Notes under the pieces: model-generated | What the model saw: only the letters and a program-made list of their open reading frames with translations | Told to the model about the DNA's origin: nothing | The model's database searches: none | DNA from: Monosiga brevicollis MX1 | Lineage: Eukaryota; Opisthokonta; Choanoflagellata; Craspedida; Salpingoecidae | Direction of reading: 5' to 3' | Assembly: GCF_000002865.3 (NCBI RefSeq) | Contig: NW_001865042.1 | Location: 1,160,207 to 1,224,206, forward strand | Length of the DNA stretch: 64,000 nt | Part shown: positions 23,803 through 37,450 of the stretch, one piece after another | Position numbering within the stretch: the first letter of the stretch is position 1 | Layout of the letters: every line of letters starts with the position of its first letter | Translations under genes and position numbers: made by a program

Positions 23803-26800
23803 ATGGAGTTGTGCAGCGCTGCATGCAGTGCATCCACGGGTGCTGCGCGCTGGCAGCGTGGTACCAGCGTGTACGCGTATGGTGCTGGCCGGCGCCTGCT
23901 GATTGTCGACACACAGGTACGGCGCTGTAAGCCTTGGAACAAGGGCTCATCACTGCAATACAAGAAGGCAATCGTGCGGCGTCACGCTGGTTCATCTCGG
24001 CACACTTGATAGGAGGCCCGAGAACCTCGCGTCGTCGCAGCTCTGCTGGGCCACACCGATCGCATCAACTGTGTGGCCTGGTTGCCAAATACAGACATTG
24101 TTTTGAGTGGCGCCACCGACGCCACCCTACGAATCTGGGCCAAGAATCCGGTTCGTGGCCGCGCCCCCGGTCAGGTGGCCGCGCAAATGCTCGGGCACAA
24201 TCTCACGGGATATTAAAAAAAAATGAATCGAATCATGGGGGCTAGGATACGGAATTGTACGGCTGTATCGCAGTTCTTGAAGGCCATACACGCTCCGTTG
24301 TGGCCGTCACCGCCCTGCAGCTTCACGATGGCAGCCATCTAGTGGCTAGCGCCTCAGCCGATCATACCGTGCGACTGTGGCATGGTGCTTCATCATCCTC
24401 ATGGGCCCCCGTGCAGACAATTGAGTGTGGCCGTCACTTTGCCCTGTGCCTCGCGCTTGACTATCTGCCCGGTGCGGCCATGCGCGCCTATCTTGGCCCC
24501 TTTCCCAGCCACTAGCCCAAGAACAGGGCAAGCAAGAGTCCCTTACTCACCCGCTATGTCTTTTTTTGTTTTGCACCAGGCGAAACCTCAGCTGTCATCT
24601 TGGCTGCCGGTCTCTCCAATGCCAAGTTGCATCTCTATGCAGGAGCGACGCCCACCGCTGACAACACGTTCAACTTGGCAGAGGTGGACATTGTGGCTGG
24701 ACACGATGACTGGATTCGGGCCCTGGCCTTCACACGGCGTGGCGATGGTTGGTGCATCCTGCGTGCACCTCCCCTTAGCTCAGTGGCGGTTTGATTTTTT
24801 GAGCTTGGTGCTAGCCAAGGAATAAGCTGACGGCCTGCGGTCTATCTGACACTCGGGATCTGGTCGCAGAATTGCTCTTGGCCAGCGGCGCTCAAGATAG
24901 CTACATTCGCCTCTGGAGCATCGCCACGACCCAGAGCACAATGCTTGTCAATCAAGGTGTGTCCCCTGTGCAGCAAACAGGCCTATCTTAAGAGGCCGCT
25001 CTGTGACCATCTCATTCTTTGCGACCTTGCCTAGACGACTTTAATGCCTTGCTCGAGTCCTCGGAACGCCGTTTTACCGTTGCTGAACAACTGACGTATG
25101 TTGCATCTGGCCTGCGTGAGTATTGTGTTGCTTTGACCACCAACTCAAACTTGATCCGCTCGGCAATGGTCTCCAGCTTTCGCCTGCGCCTCGAGGCATT
25201 GCTGATCGGACACGATGGGCAAGTCTATGGCCTGGATTGGTCTTACGCCTCTGATGAGGACATAACGCTCCTTTCTGCCAGCGCCGACAAGACCATGATG
25301 CTCTGGAAATACGACAAGAAGGTTGGGTGGTGCTCCTTGACCTTGTATTTTGAAGCGAGATGTTGAGTGCATCTTCCCAGTTCTCGTGTGCCATGAGCCT
25401 TGATGTAGCGGCCTTGGTTGCTCTCCGTATTTTGCAATAGGCTGATGTCTGGTTGGACGAAGCCCGGCTGGGAGAAGTGGGTGGCAACACCTTGGGCTTC
25501 TTTGGGTGCTGCTTTGGTGCCAACGACAACGAAGTGCTTAGTCATGGCTATCAAGGCGCTTTTCACTTTTGGCGACGCTCAGAAACCGGAAAGGCTTGGC
25601 AACCACAAACTGTGCTGAGTGGTCATTTTGCCGTATGTCCATATGCCGTGCAACGATTGGCGCGGTGCATGATACCAACATACGCTCAATTTGGTGTGCA
25701 ATTCTTGCAACTCAGGCGGTACGAGATGTGGCGTGGTCTCCCGACGGCCGCTTTGTCTTGAGTGTTAGTGAGGATCAATCCGTGCGCCTCTTTGCACAAG
25801 CGACTGGCCATGCCGGCTGGCATGAGCTTGCTCGACCCCAGGTACTTTCAAAAGTGCCCGCCCGAAAAAAATCAAGGAGGTGCATCTGGCTGAAGTGTAT
25901 TTTAACACTTGATTCACGCGTGTGGCTTGATGTTCCGTCCCTCAGGTACACGGCTACAACATGCGCTGTTTGGCCTTCACTGGCGACCTTGCCTTTGTCT
26001 CGGGCGCCGACGAGAAGGTGTGTGTAGACGGAAGCTCGCAGCAACGGGGCGATGCAGGCTCTCTTCACCGGTAGAGGCGAGGTTGCACTGGAACCTTGAC
26101 TCTCCTGCTGCATTGGCAGGTATTGCGGGCGTTTGAGGCACCAGCCACGTTTGTGTCTAGCTTTGCCAACGTCAACGGACATCAGTATCCCGAGGTCAGT
26201 AGCGCAGCCGTTCAACCTTTGAACCGAGCGACTACCTGTGCCTAATCGACACTGCTGCCGCTGGCTGAACGCTGCTGGCTGCTATACCCTTATCGTGTTA
26301 GCGGGCCGAACGGCCGTTTGGCGCCAGTGTTCCAGCCTTGGGCCTGTCCAACAAGGTATGCTGGTTCCCCTTACCAGTGATGCTCGCATCCACACCTCTG
26401 ACGCTGCATTTGGGATCTTGGCTTTGAACGCCTTTAGGCCATTTCGTCCGACGAACATAATGCCACTGTTCAGGAGGAACAGCTGGGCTATCGTGCAAGT
26501 GATGATGCTGTTCTTCCTTCTCGACCAACGATCCACACGGGCAAGTCAATGTCGAGAAGTGGCGAGGATTTCGTCATCATGACATGGATCATGTTCTTGG
26601 GTTTTCTTCTCCGGCGATTTGGGCTGAGTACTCCAAACCCCGTGGTGCTATCTTCTCAAGCACCTCCGTCCACTGCCACTTGCACATGTCATTTACAGCA
26701 CCCCCATTGGAAGAAGACTTGATCCAAAATACACTTTGGCCAGAGAGCGCGAAGCTGTACGGTCATGGCTACGAAATTCTGGCCGTGGGCGCTGCAAGGA

Positions 26801-28087
26801 CGCAGCGTGTGCTCGCTACCACGTGCAAGGTCCGTGCTTTGACCTGGGCTTCAAACGGGCTTTTGCATTGAACTGCATGAGGGGGTTCAGTCGATTCACA
26901 AAGTTTCTTGAGATCTGCTCGCCTCTGCCTGACAAGAGAATGCTGGGTGTAGGCAACTTCGCCAGAACATGCTCTGATCATCCTGTGGAGCGCCGATAAT
27001 TATCAAATTGTACGCACTGTTTGCTATTGGCGGTGGTCAAAATGAATTCAAGGGGAAGGGGAGAGGGAGCTTCGTGGATATATCTTTGGTCTGGTTGTCC
27101 GTCGACCAACAATCTGGCAGACTAACCCTGGTTTCTTTGATTTGTGCTCGTGGGATAGTTGGGTCGCTTGGCGGGACACACGCTCAGCGTCGTCAAGTTG
27201 GCTTTTAGCCATAACGAGGCATATCTTGCCTCGGTGTCGCGTGATCGCTCCATTTGCCTACATCGCCGCACACCCGACGCTGAGCGTAGGTCGTTTGTTC
27301 CCCATTCTACTCGCCACACCCTTTTTTTGATTCGGAATTACACTGGTGCGCGCTGGCTTACGTAACCCGTATCTTACCTCCATCAGAGCCATACGGTGAC
27401 ACCAATGTTTTTCCCAAAGCCCACGACCGCATCATCTGGTTTGTGCAAATCGGTTCGATGCGCCTTGTCATGTCCGCGCTCATTCTGGCTTGCTTCATTC
27501 TTGTGTGGCTTGTCCACAGATCAAGGTTTGGTTGGCTGCCGACGGCCAGCTGACACTTGCAACTGCATTGCGCAAGCTACACAGCAGCGTCACCTCGGTT
27601 GCCTGTCATCGACGGTGCGTACTGCAACCGACAATTTCCGACAGAGGCTGTGCCCGACAACGGAGAGGTCATTTCCTCTGACACTAAGTCACCTACAGGA
27701 ACGATGATGGCGACGTGGTTGCTGCCGGATTTGAGGACGGTAGCATCCACATTTTCCACTTGGATCCAGCTGGCCAGCTGGCAGAGCTCCAACGTTTTGA
27801 GGCCGGACATATTCACAGTCAAACCGTGACTGCTCTTGCGTTCCAACCCCAGCACGACCCGACCGACATCATTCGAGTACGCCGAGTCAAATTTGCCCTG
27901 TAGTCCACCATCTTGACGCGCCCGCTAGCTTGCTGCTTGGTCTCACGCTCGACACCCCACGCCCATGCCATGTTTTTGTTTTTTGTTTTTGCCCTGGCTG
28001 CAGCTCGCAACGGTCAGCGAGGACCACGCGCTCTGCATTTTGAACCTTACCACCCTGCCTAGTCCGACTACCTCTGCTGCGCCATGA
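23803..28087 (+). CDS. ELP2: Elongator complex protein 2 (WD40)
   Basis: ELP2 is the twin-propeller WD40 scaffold of the Elongator complex, which carries out the cm5/mcm5 modification of wobble uridine in tRNA. The start (23803) gives [20 protein letters not shown], resembling the ELP2 N terminus. Family-specific segments follow: DTVLSGATD-type repeats, [55 protein letters not shown], a short TVLSGHF, HELARPQ with HGYN and FVSGADEK, and the diagnostic [30 protein letters not shown]-terminal repeats include [32 protein letters not shown] and [12 protein letters not shown]. The last exon reads [19 protein letters not shown] and ends in TGA at 28085-28087. Introns are numerous and short (about 60-200 bp). 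No propeller blade appears to be lost, though not every junction was checked. Confidence 0.9.
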
Positions 28088-28538
28088 AGTTGCTGAAACC
28101 ACATCGAGCTGCCAGACAGACCAAAGCAACCCATGAGGTGCAACAGTTGAACATGATTAACATGTCAATCGCAGGAACACACCTCGACCACCTCACGAGC
28201 ACAAGTAGAAGTCACCCAAACAAGGAAATTGACTTTTCCATACGCACATCACCCAATGAGGTTTTCACCTTTTTGTCAGATAAACTCCTTTTGACATGTC
28301 AGACAAACGATTCATGTTTGACACGGCAGAGGCACGACCGCGTGCTCTCTCTCTCTCTCTCTCAAACTCTCTCTCTCAAACTCTCTCTCTCTCTCTCAAA
28401 CTCTTTTTCCAACGCACGACGGGAGGCTGGTGACCCCATCGATCTGTACGAGGAAGAGCGCCTCGCCACGTAGCAGGGGAGAGCACAAGTGTATTGGGTA
28501 CGGGAGGTGGAGGACTGAGTGGTTGAGAACGGACAGAC
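28088..28538. promoter_or_regulatory. Intergenic region upstream of DIS3 with a CT/CTCTCAAA repeat
   Basis: The 450 bp between the ELP2 stop and the DIS3 start contain a compound CT repeat (28345-28405) and no visible exon. The repeat ends about 130 bp before the DIS3 ATG, so the DIS3 promoter or leader must include or flank it. Confidence 0.55.
28345..28405 (+). repeat. Compound (CT)n-CAAA microsatellite
   Basis: CT runs separated three times by the same CAAA interruption (CTCTCAAACTCTC pattern). The same interruption structure recurs in the much longer array at 40669-40845. Confidence 0.85.
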
Positions 28539-31500
28539 ATGCTGAAGAAGAACAACTTTAGCAAGAAGACCCGCAAGGGCGCCGTCCTGAAGGTGTCCCG
28601 CGAGCACTACCTCCGCGATGACATTCATTGTCGGCTGCATGGTGCGTACATGCCCCTATGCCATGTTCTGAACCTACATCTGGTAGCTGCTGCTTCCTGC
28701 GCCAGCGGCAGCCAGCCTACCAGCCTCGAACTGGCCCGGCCTTTGGATATACACCTCAACAGATCACCGGTCTGTGGCCCCGCCTATGCTCCTAGGCTGC
28801 ACCAAATGCCAACAGACCGAACCCTGTCTAGAGCCCGGCACCGTGCTCGTTCCCGACACCAATGCCGTTCTACATCAGGTATTTTGTTTGCAACCTTGAG
28901 CAACACCGAACCAGCACATGCTGCAGGATCCCGGAGTGCGCGCTTTGATCAGTCAGCACTCATGCTCTCAAATGTTTTGCAGCTCGACGTGTTGGAGCAT
29001 CCATCCGTCAAAAACGTGGTCTTGACCACCACCGTTTTGGATGAGGTCAAGCATCGCAGCCTGGCGGCCTATCAACGTATCCGTGGCATTAGTTCAGACG
29101 CTGCCAAGAGGTTCTATGTCTTTTCTAACGAACACAGCAAGTAGGTGATCATGGACTGATTACACGACACCATGTCATCCAGGCTACTCCCTCCACCAAT
29201 CTCCGCCAGTCCTGACTGTGGTACACTATGCAGGGATACACACGTCACAGCAGAGGAAGGAGAGAGTCCCAATGACCGAAACGATCGCGCAATTCGCCGA
29301 GCCGCTGCCCATTACAAAGAGCATGCTGAGACTTGCCCCGAGGAGTTTGCCGTCATTCTGCTCACCAACGATGCCGAGAATTTGCGTCGGGCCCGAAATG
29401 AGGGGTTGGCAGCCTACAGCGGTACGCAAAAGTGATACCTTCATTCGGTTTTCTTTAAAGCAATAGATGTCTCAAGATGTGAGGTGCTTATACGCCGCTG
29501 TTGACATGTTTTGCCCCAGTGCACGAATGGGCCAAGCGGTTTGGCCCTAGCCCGGATTTGGTGGACCTGCTTGCAACCATTTCCGACGCTGTCGAAACGG
29601 CCATTTGCAAAGAAGATGAAACGACCGTGTTTGAGGCCCACCTCTCACCTGCTGAAGTCCAAGGCGGACTCAAGGCTGGAAAACTTGTGCAGGGCACCCT
29701 GCGCATCTCCAGGTTCGGCCTCGCAATTCTCCCACAAACACCACACCCACTCCCATGCCGGCAAGCGTATATATGACCCCATTGCTTGTGACAACTCACA
29801 GAGAAAACACCCAGGAGGCCTTTGTCAAACCTCGCGACGATCCAGAGCATCCCGTCTTTGTCCCTGGCAACTTGATGAACCGTGCTGTTGACGGTGATTT
29901 GGTTGCGTTGCAGATCTTGCCCGAGAGTCAATGGCAAACTCCAAGCGGTATCATCGAGCGCCCCGAAGGTACTCACCTTGTTATGGACGGTACTCAGGTG
30001 AGCGGCAGAATATTGCTTTCAGAGTGCTTGTGCGACACTGAACCCGTAATCATTTTCATGGAATCGGCGCGTGAGACGCGCTTGCACCGTACAATGTTTT
30101 GATTCGTCCTGCCCGTGCTTGTTTCTTCTTCTTTTTTTTCAACAGGACGCCGAAGGAGAGCTGGAGGACATGCAAGAGCGTACTCAGCGCACTGGTCAAG
30201 TTGTTGGTGAGACCTGATGATCCGGACATGCCAAGCTGGCGTGCACCTGCGCCACTAGCCTTGCCGACGCTCACCTGCTTTTTTGATTAGGCATTGTGCG
30301 ACGGCGCTGGCGGCCCTATTGTGGTATCTTGGCCGCCAATTCCAACACCGCTTCGCCAAACCTGTTCTTGTTCACGGCCAAGGAAGCCACCCTACCACCT
30401 ATTCGCTTTCGCTCCCAGCAACCTGACAAACTCGTGGGCCAACAAATTGTGCTCGCTGTGGATGGCTGGCCGACCAACAGCAAATACCCGATTGTACGAT
30501 CCCACTCACCCAACCACCTCTCGCTCGCTCTCACAGGCGCCGCTTGCATGCTCACGACTTGTGGTGGGCTCATTCTGCGCCCTGTCGTGCCTTTTAGGGT
30601 CACCTCGTCCGCGTGTTGGGGCCCATTGGTGATGTCAACACGGAAACCGAGGTTGTTTTGCTCGAACACGCTGTACCCTTTGAACCGTTTTCGAAAGCGG
30701 TGCTGGAGTACGTCACGATTGTCGTTGTTTGCTTGTTTGTTTGTTTGTTTTTTCTTAAAGGAAGATGGAAGGGCTTCAGAGGATAGTTGCTTTTCCACAG
30801 CTGCGCAACTTTGTACCAAGTCGCACCTTGAACCCTCTCCGCCCTTACCATTTCTGTTCTCACATGACTTTTGCTGGGTCTGGGCATGTGGGTTGTACCT
30901 GCCTCGATAGTTGTTTGCCAGACGCAACTTGGCTGGCCGCAGAGCAAGACCTGTCCCGGCGCGAGGATTTGCGGCATTTGGAAGTCTGCAGCATTGATCC
31001 CCCAGGTCTCGTGCATCATCGCACTACAGCACGTCATGTGGACGCTTTCGCGAAGGGTCCCGCGCTCACATCCGTCAAACGCAAACGGCAGGTTGCACGG
31101 ACATTGATGACGCTCTTCATTTACGTGACTTGCCCAACGGCCACTTTGAGGTGGGTGTACACATTGCTGACGTGAGCCATTTCATCAAACCGAACACCGC
31201 CTTGGATCAGGAAGCGGCCAAGCGTGGCACGACCGTGTATTTGTCCAACCGCCGGTATGTTTTTCTGGCTTGAACTCAGCGTCATATTTTTGGCCGTTGC
31301 GCTTCTGACACTGAACTCTCGGTCGTGATTGGCAACGCTAGCATTGACATGGTGCCAGGGCTGTTGAGCTCGAACCTGTGCTCGCTTCGCGGTGGCGAGG
31401 AGCGATTTGCCTTTTCTTGCATCTGGGAAATGACGGATCAGGCTGACATCATTTCAACTCGCTTTTGCAAGTCCATCATTCGATCTCGCGTATGTTTGTT

Positions 31501-33141
31501 GCGCCCTTGCTTTCGGGGCCACACAACCTCGATGCCGTCGTTGTTGCTAGACTACGCTCCTTGGGCCACCTGCACTCATTGTTTCATGCGATGACAACAC
31601 CCAACGATAGGCTGCGCTCGAGTATTCTGAAGCACAAGCACGCATCGATGATGAGACCGACCAAACCACGTTGACCGACTCAATCCGCCGCCTCAATGCT
31701 TTGGCTAAGATTGTGAAGCGGCGGCGCATTGAAGCTGGTGCCCTCATGCTGGCATCGCCCGAAGTGCGCTTCCGCATTGACACAGAAACTCACGACCCCG
31801 TGGATGTGCAAATGAAGCAACTTCATGACACCAACTCGCTTGTGGAGGTTTGTCACGCGTGGTGGACAGGATCTTTCCGGTCTAAACGCCTGATCGCCGG
31901 CCGTGGGATCCATCTTGCGAGTTCTTGACAAGATACACATGAGCTCCCTACATTCATTGTCCTTTTTGCCGCCGCTTCGATGATAATCGCACAGGAGTTT
32001 ATGCTATTAGCCAACGTCTCATCAGCTCGAGAAATACACAAACAGTTTCCCACATGTGCCGTCCTGCGTCGCCACCCAGCGCCCCCTCCGTCCAACTTTG
32101 AGCCTTTGTTGAAAGCGGTCCGTAGCTGGGCTCGCATTCTTGCTTGCTCAGTTCTATTTATATATTGCGGACTGAGAGGCCTCGTGTCTTCCCTCATCGC
32201 ATGACACGCTCGCACCATTGCATATCGTCCCTCAAATGATTGCCTTTGCGCGTGCTTCAGGCCGAGGCTGCAGGTGTCACCCTGAGCACGACCTCATCAA
32301 AAGAGCTGGCGGTGTCGTTGGATATGGCCCAACCCGAAGGCCAGCCTTATATGAATACTCTTCTTCGCATTTTGGTCCGTGGTTTTCGTGCCAGTTGAAC
32401 ATACATTCTATTCCTTTGAGCACCTGCTGGCCACGGGTGTATGGCCGTCTCGCACCTTGATCCAAGCCATGTCGTTGCCATTATTGTGAATTCGCCCACA
32501 ATTGCTGCGTTTTGCCGACCCCGCCCTCACGGTCTCTTTCATGACACAGGCCACTCGATGCATGCTCCCTGCTCAATATTTCTGCTCAGGCACTGTGCCA
32601 CAGACTGAGTTTGGCCACTACGGTGTGTTGGGCTTTGACCGCGGCTCTACACACGCTACGATGGCACTTACAAAAAACGCACATCGTCAACCCCTGCCCG
32701 TCGCTCCTGCAAATGCCAATGGTGGTGGCCCACACGTTCATCCTAACTTCTCCTTATCATTGCCCGAATAGGTTTGGCAAGCCCAATCTATACCCATTTC
32801 ACCTCGCCCATCCGTCGTTACGCGGATCTCTTGGTACACCGGCTTTTAGCAGCCTGTATTGGCGCTGATCCTACCTATCCTGATCTGCTCAACAAGGTGA
32901 GTTTTATGTGCCCGTCAAGGATGGTTCAAATCCTTTTCCACTCTGCCTGACACCTCCTTTGCATTAGGACAAAATCGCCAGCATTTGCGATAACCTGAAT
33001 TTTCGCAACCGACAAGCCCAGTATGCGGCACGGTCTTCATTGGAACTGCACACATGCCTCTTCTTCAAGGTCCGTCATGAGCAAAGCCACACAAATGATT
33101 TAGACTTTCTTTTTTTCTTTTTTTCTTTTTTTTTTTTTTTT

Positions 33142-33173
<32 letters not shown>

Positions 33174-33847
33174 TTGGTTTCAGTTTGGCTTCATTTTGTC
33201 TGTGAAACTGATTGCGCGGTGTTTGGTGCGATACCCGTAGAAACGAACCACGCACGAAGAGGCGTACATCATTCGGGTGCGAAAAAATGCGATTGCTGTG
33301 CTGGTGCCAGCATATGGCTTGGAAGGCCGCGTCTACTTTGATGCAGCGGACGGCCAGGCGCCCGAGCTGAGTTATGATGAAAACAAGATGGCGCTCACTG
33401 TCACCAAAGACGACCAAGTTTGTGATCAAGCTCTTTGCCTTTTTTATTCTTCTGATCAACCACTTGTGCTCACGGTGGCATCGGTGTTTGTGGTGCCCTC
33501 TCCAACAGCACATTAACTTGCGTGTCTTTGACAAGGTCAAGGTCCAAGTTCAAGTGGATAGCTCGGATCCTCAGCGAGAACAGTACGTGTTGCGTGGCTG
33601 GCATTGACAGGAAAGAGTGTACATGGTATTCAAATGCTGATCGATTGAATTCTGGCCTAGAATGCTTGTGCGTTTGGTTGAGCCGTCGCTGCCCGGCGTT
33701 ACGGTGCAAGTGCCTTTGGCAAAGGATGCACATGCTGGCAAGCGCCACGCAGCTGAGTTGACGCAGTCGACAAACACTGATGCAGCGGCCTCACCCAAAA
33801 AGTCAAAAAAGCCCGCTAAAATGTTGCAGAACAAGAGCAGCAAATAA
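28539..33847 (+). CDS. DIS3: Exosome exoribonuclease/endonuclease DIS3 (RRP44)
   Basis: DIS3 is the catalytic subunit of the eukaryotic RNA exosome: a hydrolytic 3'-5' exonuclease (RNB) plus a PIN endonuclease. The start gives [20 protein letters not shown], typical of Rrp44. PIN acidic residues are all visible: [36 protein letters not shown] and ILLTND. Cold-shock segments follow ([14 protein letters not shown], then [15 protein letters not shown]). The RNB active site is intact: IDPPG joined across an intron to [12 protein letters not shown], then [20 protein letters not shown] and [11 protein letters not shown]. Later come [51 protein letters not shown]-like residues and the S1 part ([19 protein letters not shown]). 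A Lys-rich tail ([13 protein letters not shown]) ends at TAA 33845-33847. It has many short introns, one with a 70-nt T tract. It ends 207 bp from the convergent GT32 gene. Confidence 0.93.
33106..33175 (+). repeat. T-rich polypyrimidine tract in a DIS3 intron
   Basis: About 70 nt of T with a few C, on the transcribed sense strand between the exon ending near TQLFFK-like residues and the exon starting with [10 protein letters not shown]. It lies upstream of a CAG-type acceptor region. Confidence 0.8.
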
Positions 33848-34054
33848 TGCCGCTGGCCTGTTTTATTCAACTTCAGATCGAGCGAGCTGCAAATTGACGA
33901 GCAACGATAAAAGCCCATGCGATAATCCGACGCTCACGCAAATGTGTTCATGCGTTCGTTTCGACCAAAACAAGCTTGAGAAAGATGGTGTCAAACAGAT
34001 ACAAGAAGGAGAAATTTAACATTGCGAATGACTCAGGGTTCGGCGGCGCAGCTC

Positions 34055-37000
34055 TCACGATTCCTGGGACAACTGATGCTGACTGGGGAGCTGATCGTTG
34101 CGATCCGTTTCAAGCCGCCACTCGCCGATTTGTGTGCAAAATGTGTGGCGACACTGCAGGTGAGAGGCATCCCGTAGCGCCGTCAACTTTAGCTTGATGG
34201 CTTGAGCTCGCACGGGCTTGGCTAGAGCAAAGTGCTTGAGCTCATGACGCTGGGCAAAAGTTTGATTGAACCGCTCATCAACCGTCTCCCAAACGTGAGA
34301 ATCGGCTTCTTGCACCAGCAACGTCCTGCAATTTGGACATGAGATCAGTGTCGCTCAGGCAGGCAGTTAACAGGAGCCGAAAAGGTTGAGGCAAGGGGCA
34401 AAAGTTAAAGAACAACAAACCAGTTGGCGGGGTCGCGTAGCTCAAAGTCATCCGCGGAGCGAATGGCATAGCTGCGCAGTTCTACTGCGTCAGGAAAAAC
34501 AATGCTGAGCCAAGGAAAGGTATCGTAGAATTGACTGGGTTCCCACTGCACATGCCATTTTGTCGAGTTGCTGCCGTCCAATGCATGGGCGGGACCTTCT
34601 TTGCTCCCAAAGGTCGAACCACCGCAGCAAGCACAGGCGGTCACGTTGTTGTCGTAGAGGCCACAAACTGCAAATACGAAGCAAAGTAGATTTATGCAGA
34701 AGAGTGTGGGTGACCTGACAACAGAACCACGAGAGAAGGGCGTAGCTCGGGGAAAGCAGGCAACCCCGCAGGAAGTGACGCATGCAGCATACCGGGGGTG
34801 GGTGGCAGGGGCTTGGGTAGATCGTGCAAGATGAGTTCATTCAGGGTCAAGACGCGGTCGTTAGAATTGCTGGAGGCAGTAAAGTTGAAGCGGTAAAAGG
34901 CAAAGGGCGTGGCAGTTGTTGTTGAAAACGTTTGGTCCGTCAATATGGACCAGTCCACGGCCTCGCGCGCATCAATTTTCACCCACGTCCCCGCTTTGTC
35001 AGTGGCTCCGTACACAGTCCAAGCTGTCGGTGCCGAATCATCCACGATCAGCTCGTAGGTTTTGAGCACAAAAGGCTGGGCATCCGGGGATTGGAGGGTC
35101 AATACAATGGGCAGTTTCGTGTGCTTATCTATCGTCCACGCAATAACCATGAATAAGAGGCTCTCAGCCGACTGATTTTACCAAAAGCATTGGCAACATA
35201 CCATCGTATTTCCAGGGCTGGCGCCAGACCGTGCCAACGTCACCGTCCATGATTGCTTTGATACCATATCCGACTTCAGGATATCCACGCACACAGGCCT
35301 CAGCTTGACTGGGCCCAACATCACACACTTCTGAGATACGAAGGCGTCGAGTTGGCATTGCCGGTGATGAGAACATGGTGAACAAAATCAGACCAAGCTG
35401 AAATCGCACCCCAAGAACAAGGGCACAGCCTGTGGCCTGGGCCAACGCACCAGGATCCGGCAAAGCAAACGACGGGGGGGCTGGCTTTTTTTTCCATGAC
35501 CCTTGAAAGTTGTGATGAATCAAAATCTCATTGCCAGGAAAGTTGGGGGGAGCAACGTAGCCTATGCTCGGCAATACAAGAGTGGGCATGAATGCTAGCC
35601 GGCGCAGAGTCACGAACACGCATACATACATGCATAGATAGACACAAAAGCACAGCAATCACGATGGTCGTGGCGCACGTACCAGCCGAGCCGGTACCAA
35701 AGGCACGCAGAGGAAGCAGCAAGACATCTCCAACCAAGTAAAAGTTGTCACGTAACGAGTCTGACTCAAAGGGTGCGACACCAAATTCAACGCCAAATTC
35801 TTCGTCGAAAAAGCCGGTCACGGCATCAGACCAGACGGCAGGGCCAGTCAGGTCGACCGCACTCGCTTGTTGCACCTTGAAACGATGATGATCGATGTGA
35901 TGAGCTCGACATGTAAGGGTTAAAAAGGTTGGCTGGTATGAGCGGAATGACAGTTTGGCATTGGGTACCTGGGCATCCGTTCGGTTATCAAACTCGGCCC
36001 AGATGTTATCAATCACGCGTGCCAGGATTGGATGCTGCGGGATGGATGCAATCGTCCATTGACACATCTACGACATAGAAGAAGAAGAAAACGAGGCAGC
36101 CAAAATTGCATCAGCATTGACGTCGGACTAGGCACGATGGTCATCCTACAATCAGGAGGAGAAAAGCTTCACGTGCGCCGTGCCAGACAAGGACGCTGGC
36201 TCGCTGGCCCACGACAACACGCCTCCACATCGAGTGTGCGAACCTGATGCTTGCGCGCAAACCACTTGCGCCAGTCTGGCCGCTTGCCCGTGATGACTTC
36301 AAAACCAACCATCATACCAACGTTGAAGTGGGCATGTGCTCGCCTACAGAACAGAAGAGTTGGGCATGTTGCATATCAGCAATGGGCTCGGGCGCGCCGT
36401 TGACAAATACATGGAGCAAGCGGGCGTGCAGTGGGCCATTGAAGGCTGCTGAAGACGCACCATTGCCACTCGTCAATTGGCTGCGCACACTCGACATCAA
36501 TGTCGGCATAGACTCCACCCTCATCGTACAGAATCAAGTAGCGGAAGAGATCCGCCTTCATGATGGGCGACATGCGCGCATACAGGGGCTTGAGCTCAGG
36601 ATGTCGCTCGTGGATAAGCTGATCAATGTCCCGATCGGTGTAGAACCTGAAAGAAACATGCGGGTTCTTTTCGTGAAATGTTGTGGATTGATCAAAGCCG
36701 AGTCTGCTGTGCGCGGGAGGATGAAGAACGCCATAGGCGCTATCAGCGCAGCACCGATGGCATACTTGTACGTGTAGTCGGGGTTGAGTTGCTTCCATGA
36801 TTGCACGGGCGCGATGCAGTTGGCAGGCACATTCTGCGGAATCATGATGCAAGCAAAGAGGCGTGCCCGTCAGCGCCAGCGAGCGATATAGTAAGGTGGC
36901 TTGCAGCCGGGCGGGTCTCAGGAGACTCGAGTGGACGCAGGTCGCCCGCTCTGCAGATGGAGTGGATATGCCAGTGCGCTGATCTGACCTCATCCTTCCA

Positions 37001-37210
37001 GGTCTGATGGATGATCTTAGGAATGGCAATGTGTGCCTCCTTTTGGCTCTGATGGTGCATCTGGTGATCTGCTCCCATATTAACGTGCACAGACGGGAAC
37101 GAGAAGCGAAAGTCCCCGGCTTGGCGGTGACTGTGCAGGTAGAGCACGAGGCCAGCCGTCGCGACCAGATACGCGATCAAAAAGAATCGCGCGATCTGCG
37201 GCCACCTCAT
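34055..37210 (-). CDS. GT32 (Och1-like) glycosyltransferase with C-terminal discoidin-like modules
   Basis: The start at 37210 gives MRWPQIARFFLIAYLVATAG, a type II signal anchor expected for a Golgi enzyme. The catalytic GT32 region follows: IAIPKIIHQTWKDE, VSFRFYTDRDIDQLI, then MKADLFRYLILYDEGGVYAD with the DID (DxD) metal-binding motif, VGFEVITGKRPDW, GPAVWSDAVTGFF and ILIHHNFQGSWKK. Most GT32 enzymes stop about here. This one continues through a second hydrophobic stretch (about 35380-35450) into two modules resembling F5/8C or PNGase-PAW beta-sandwiches. Module one runs from RLRISEVCDV to RVLTLNELILHD, and module two from ACACCGGSTFGSKEGPAHAL to FCTQIGEWRLE. Residues such as ALDGSNSTKW and SADDFELRDPANW are typical of such folds. 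The stop is at 34055. The acceptor glycan is unknown; the modules may bind carbohydrate (inference). Confidence 0.8.
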
Positions 37211-37362
37211 GGTCCCGGCTGCCACACCACCCCCACCCCCACCTCGTCTATACCCCCACGCACTGCCTCACCCCCCAGGCACATCCGACACACCCTCGGC
37301 ACTGATAATCTCCCTCCCCCCCCCCACACCCTCCTCGCTCTTGTCTCCGCAGCTCATCCAGC

Positions 37363-37450
<88 letters not shown>

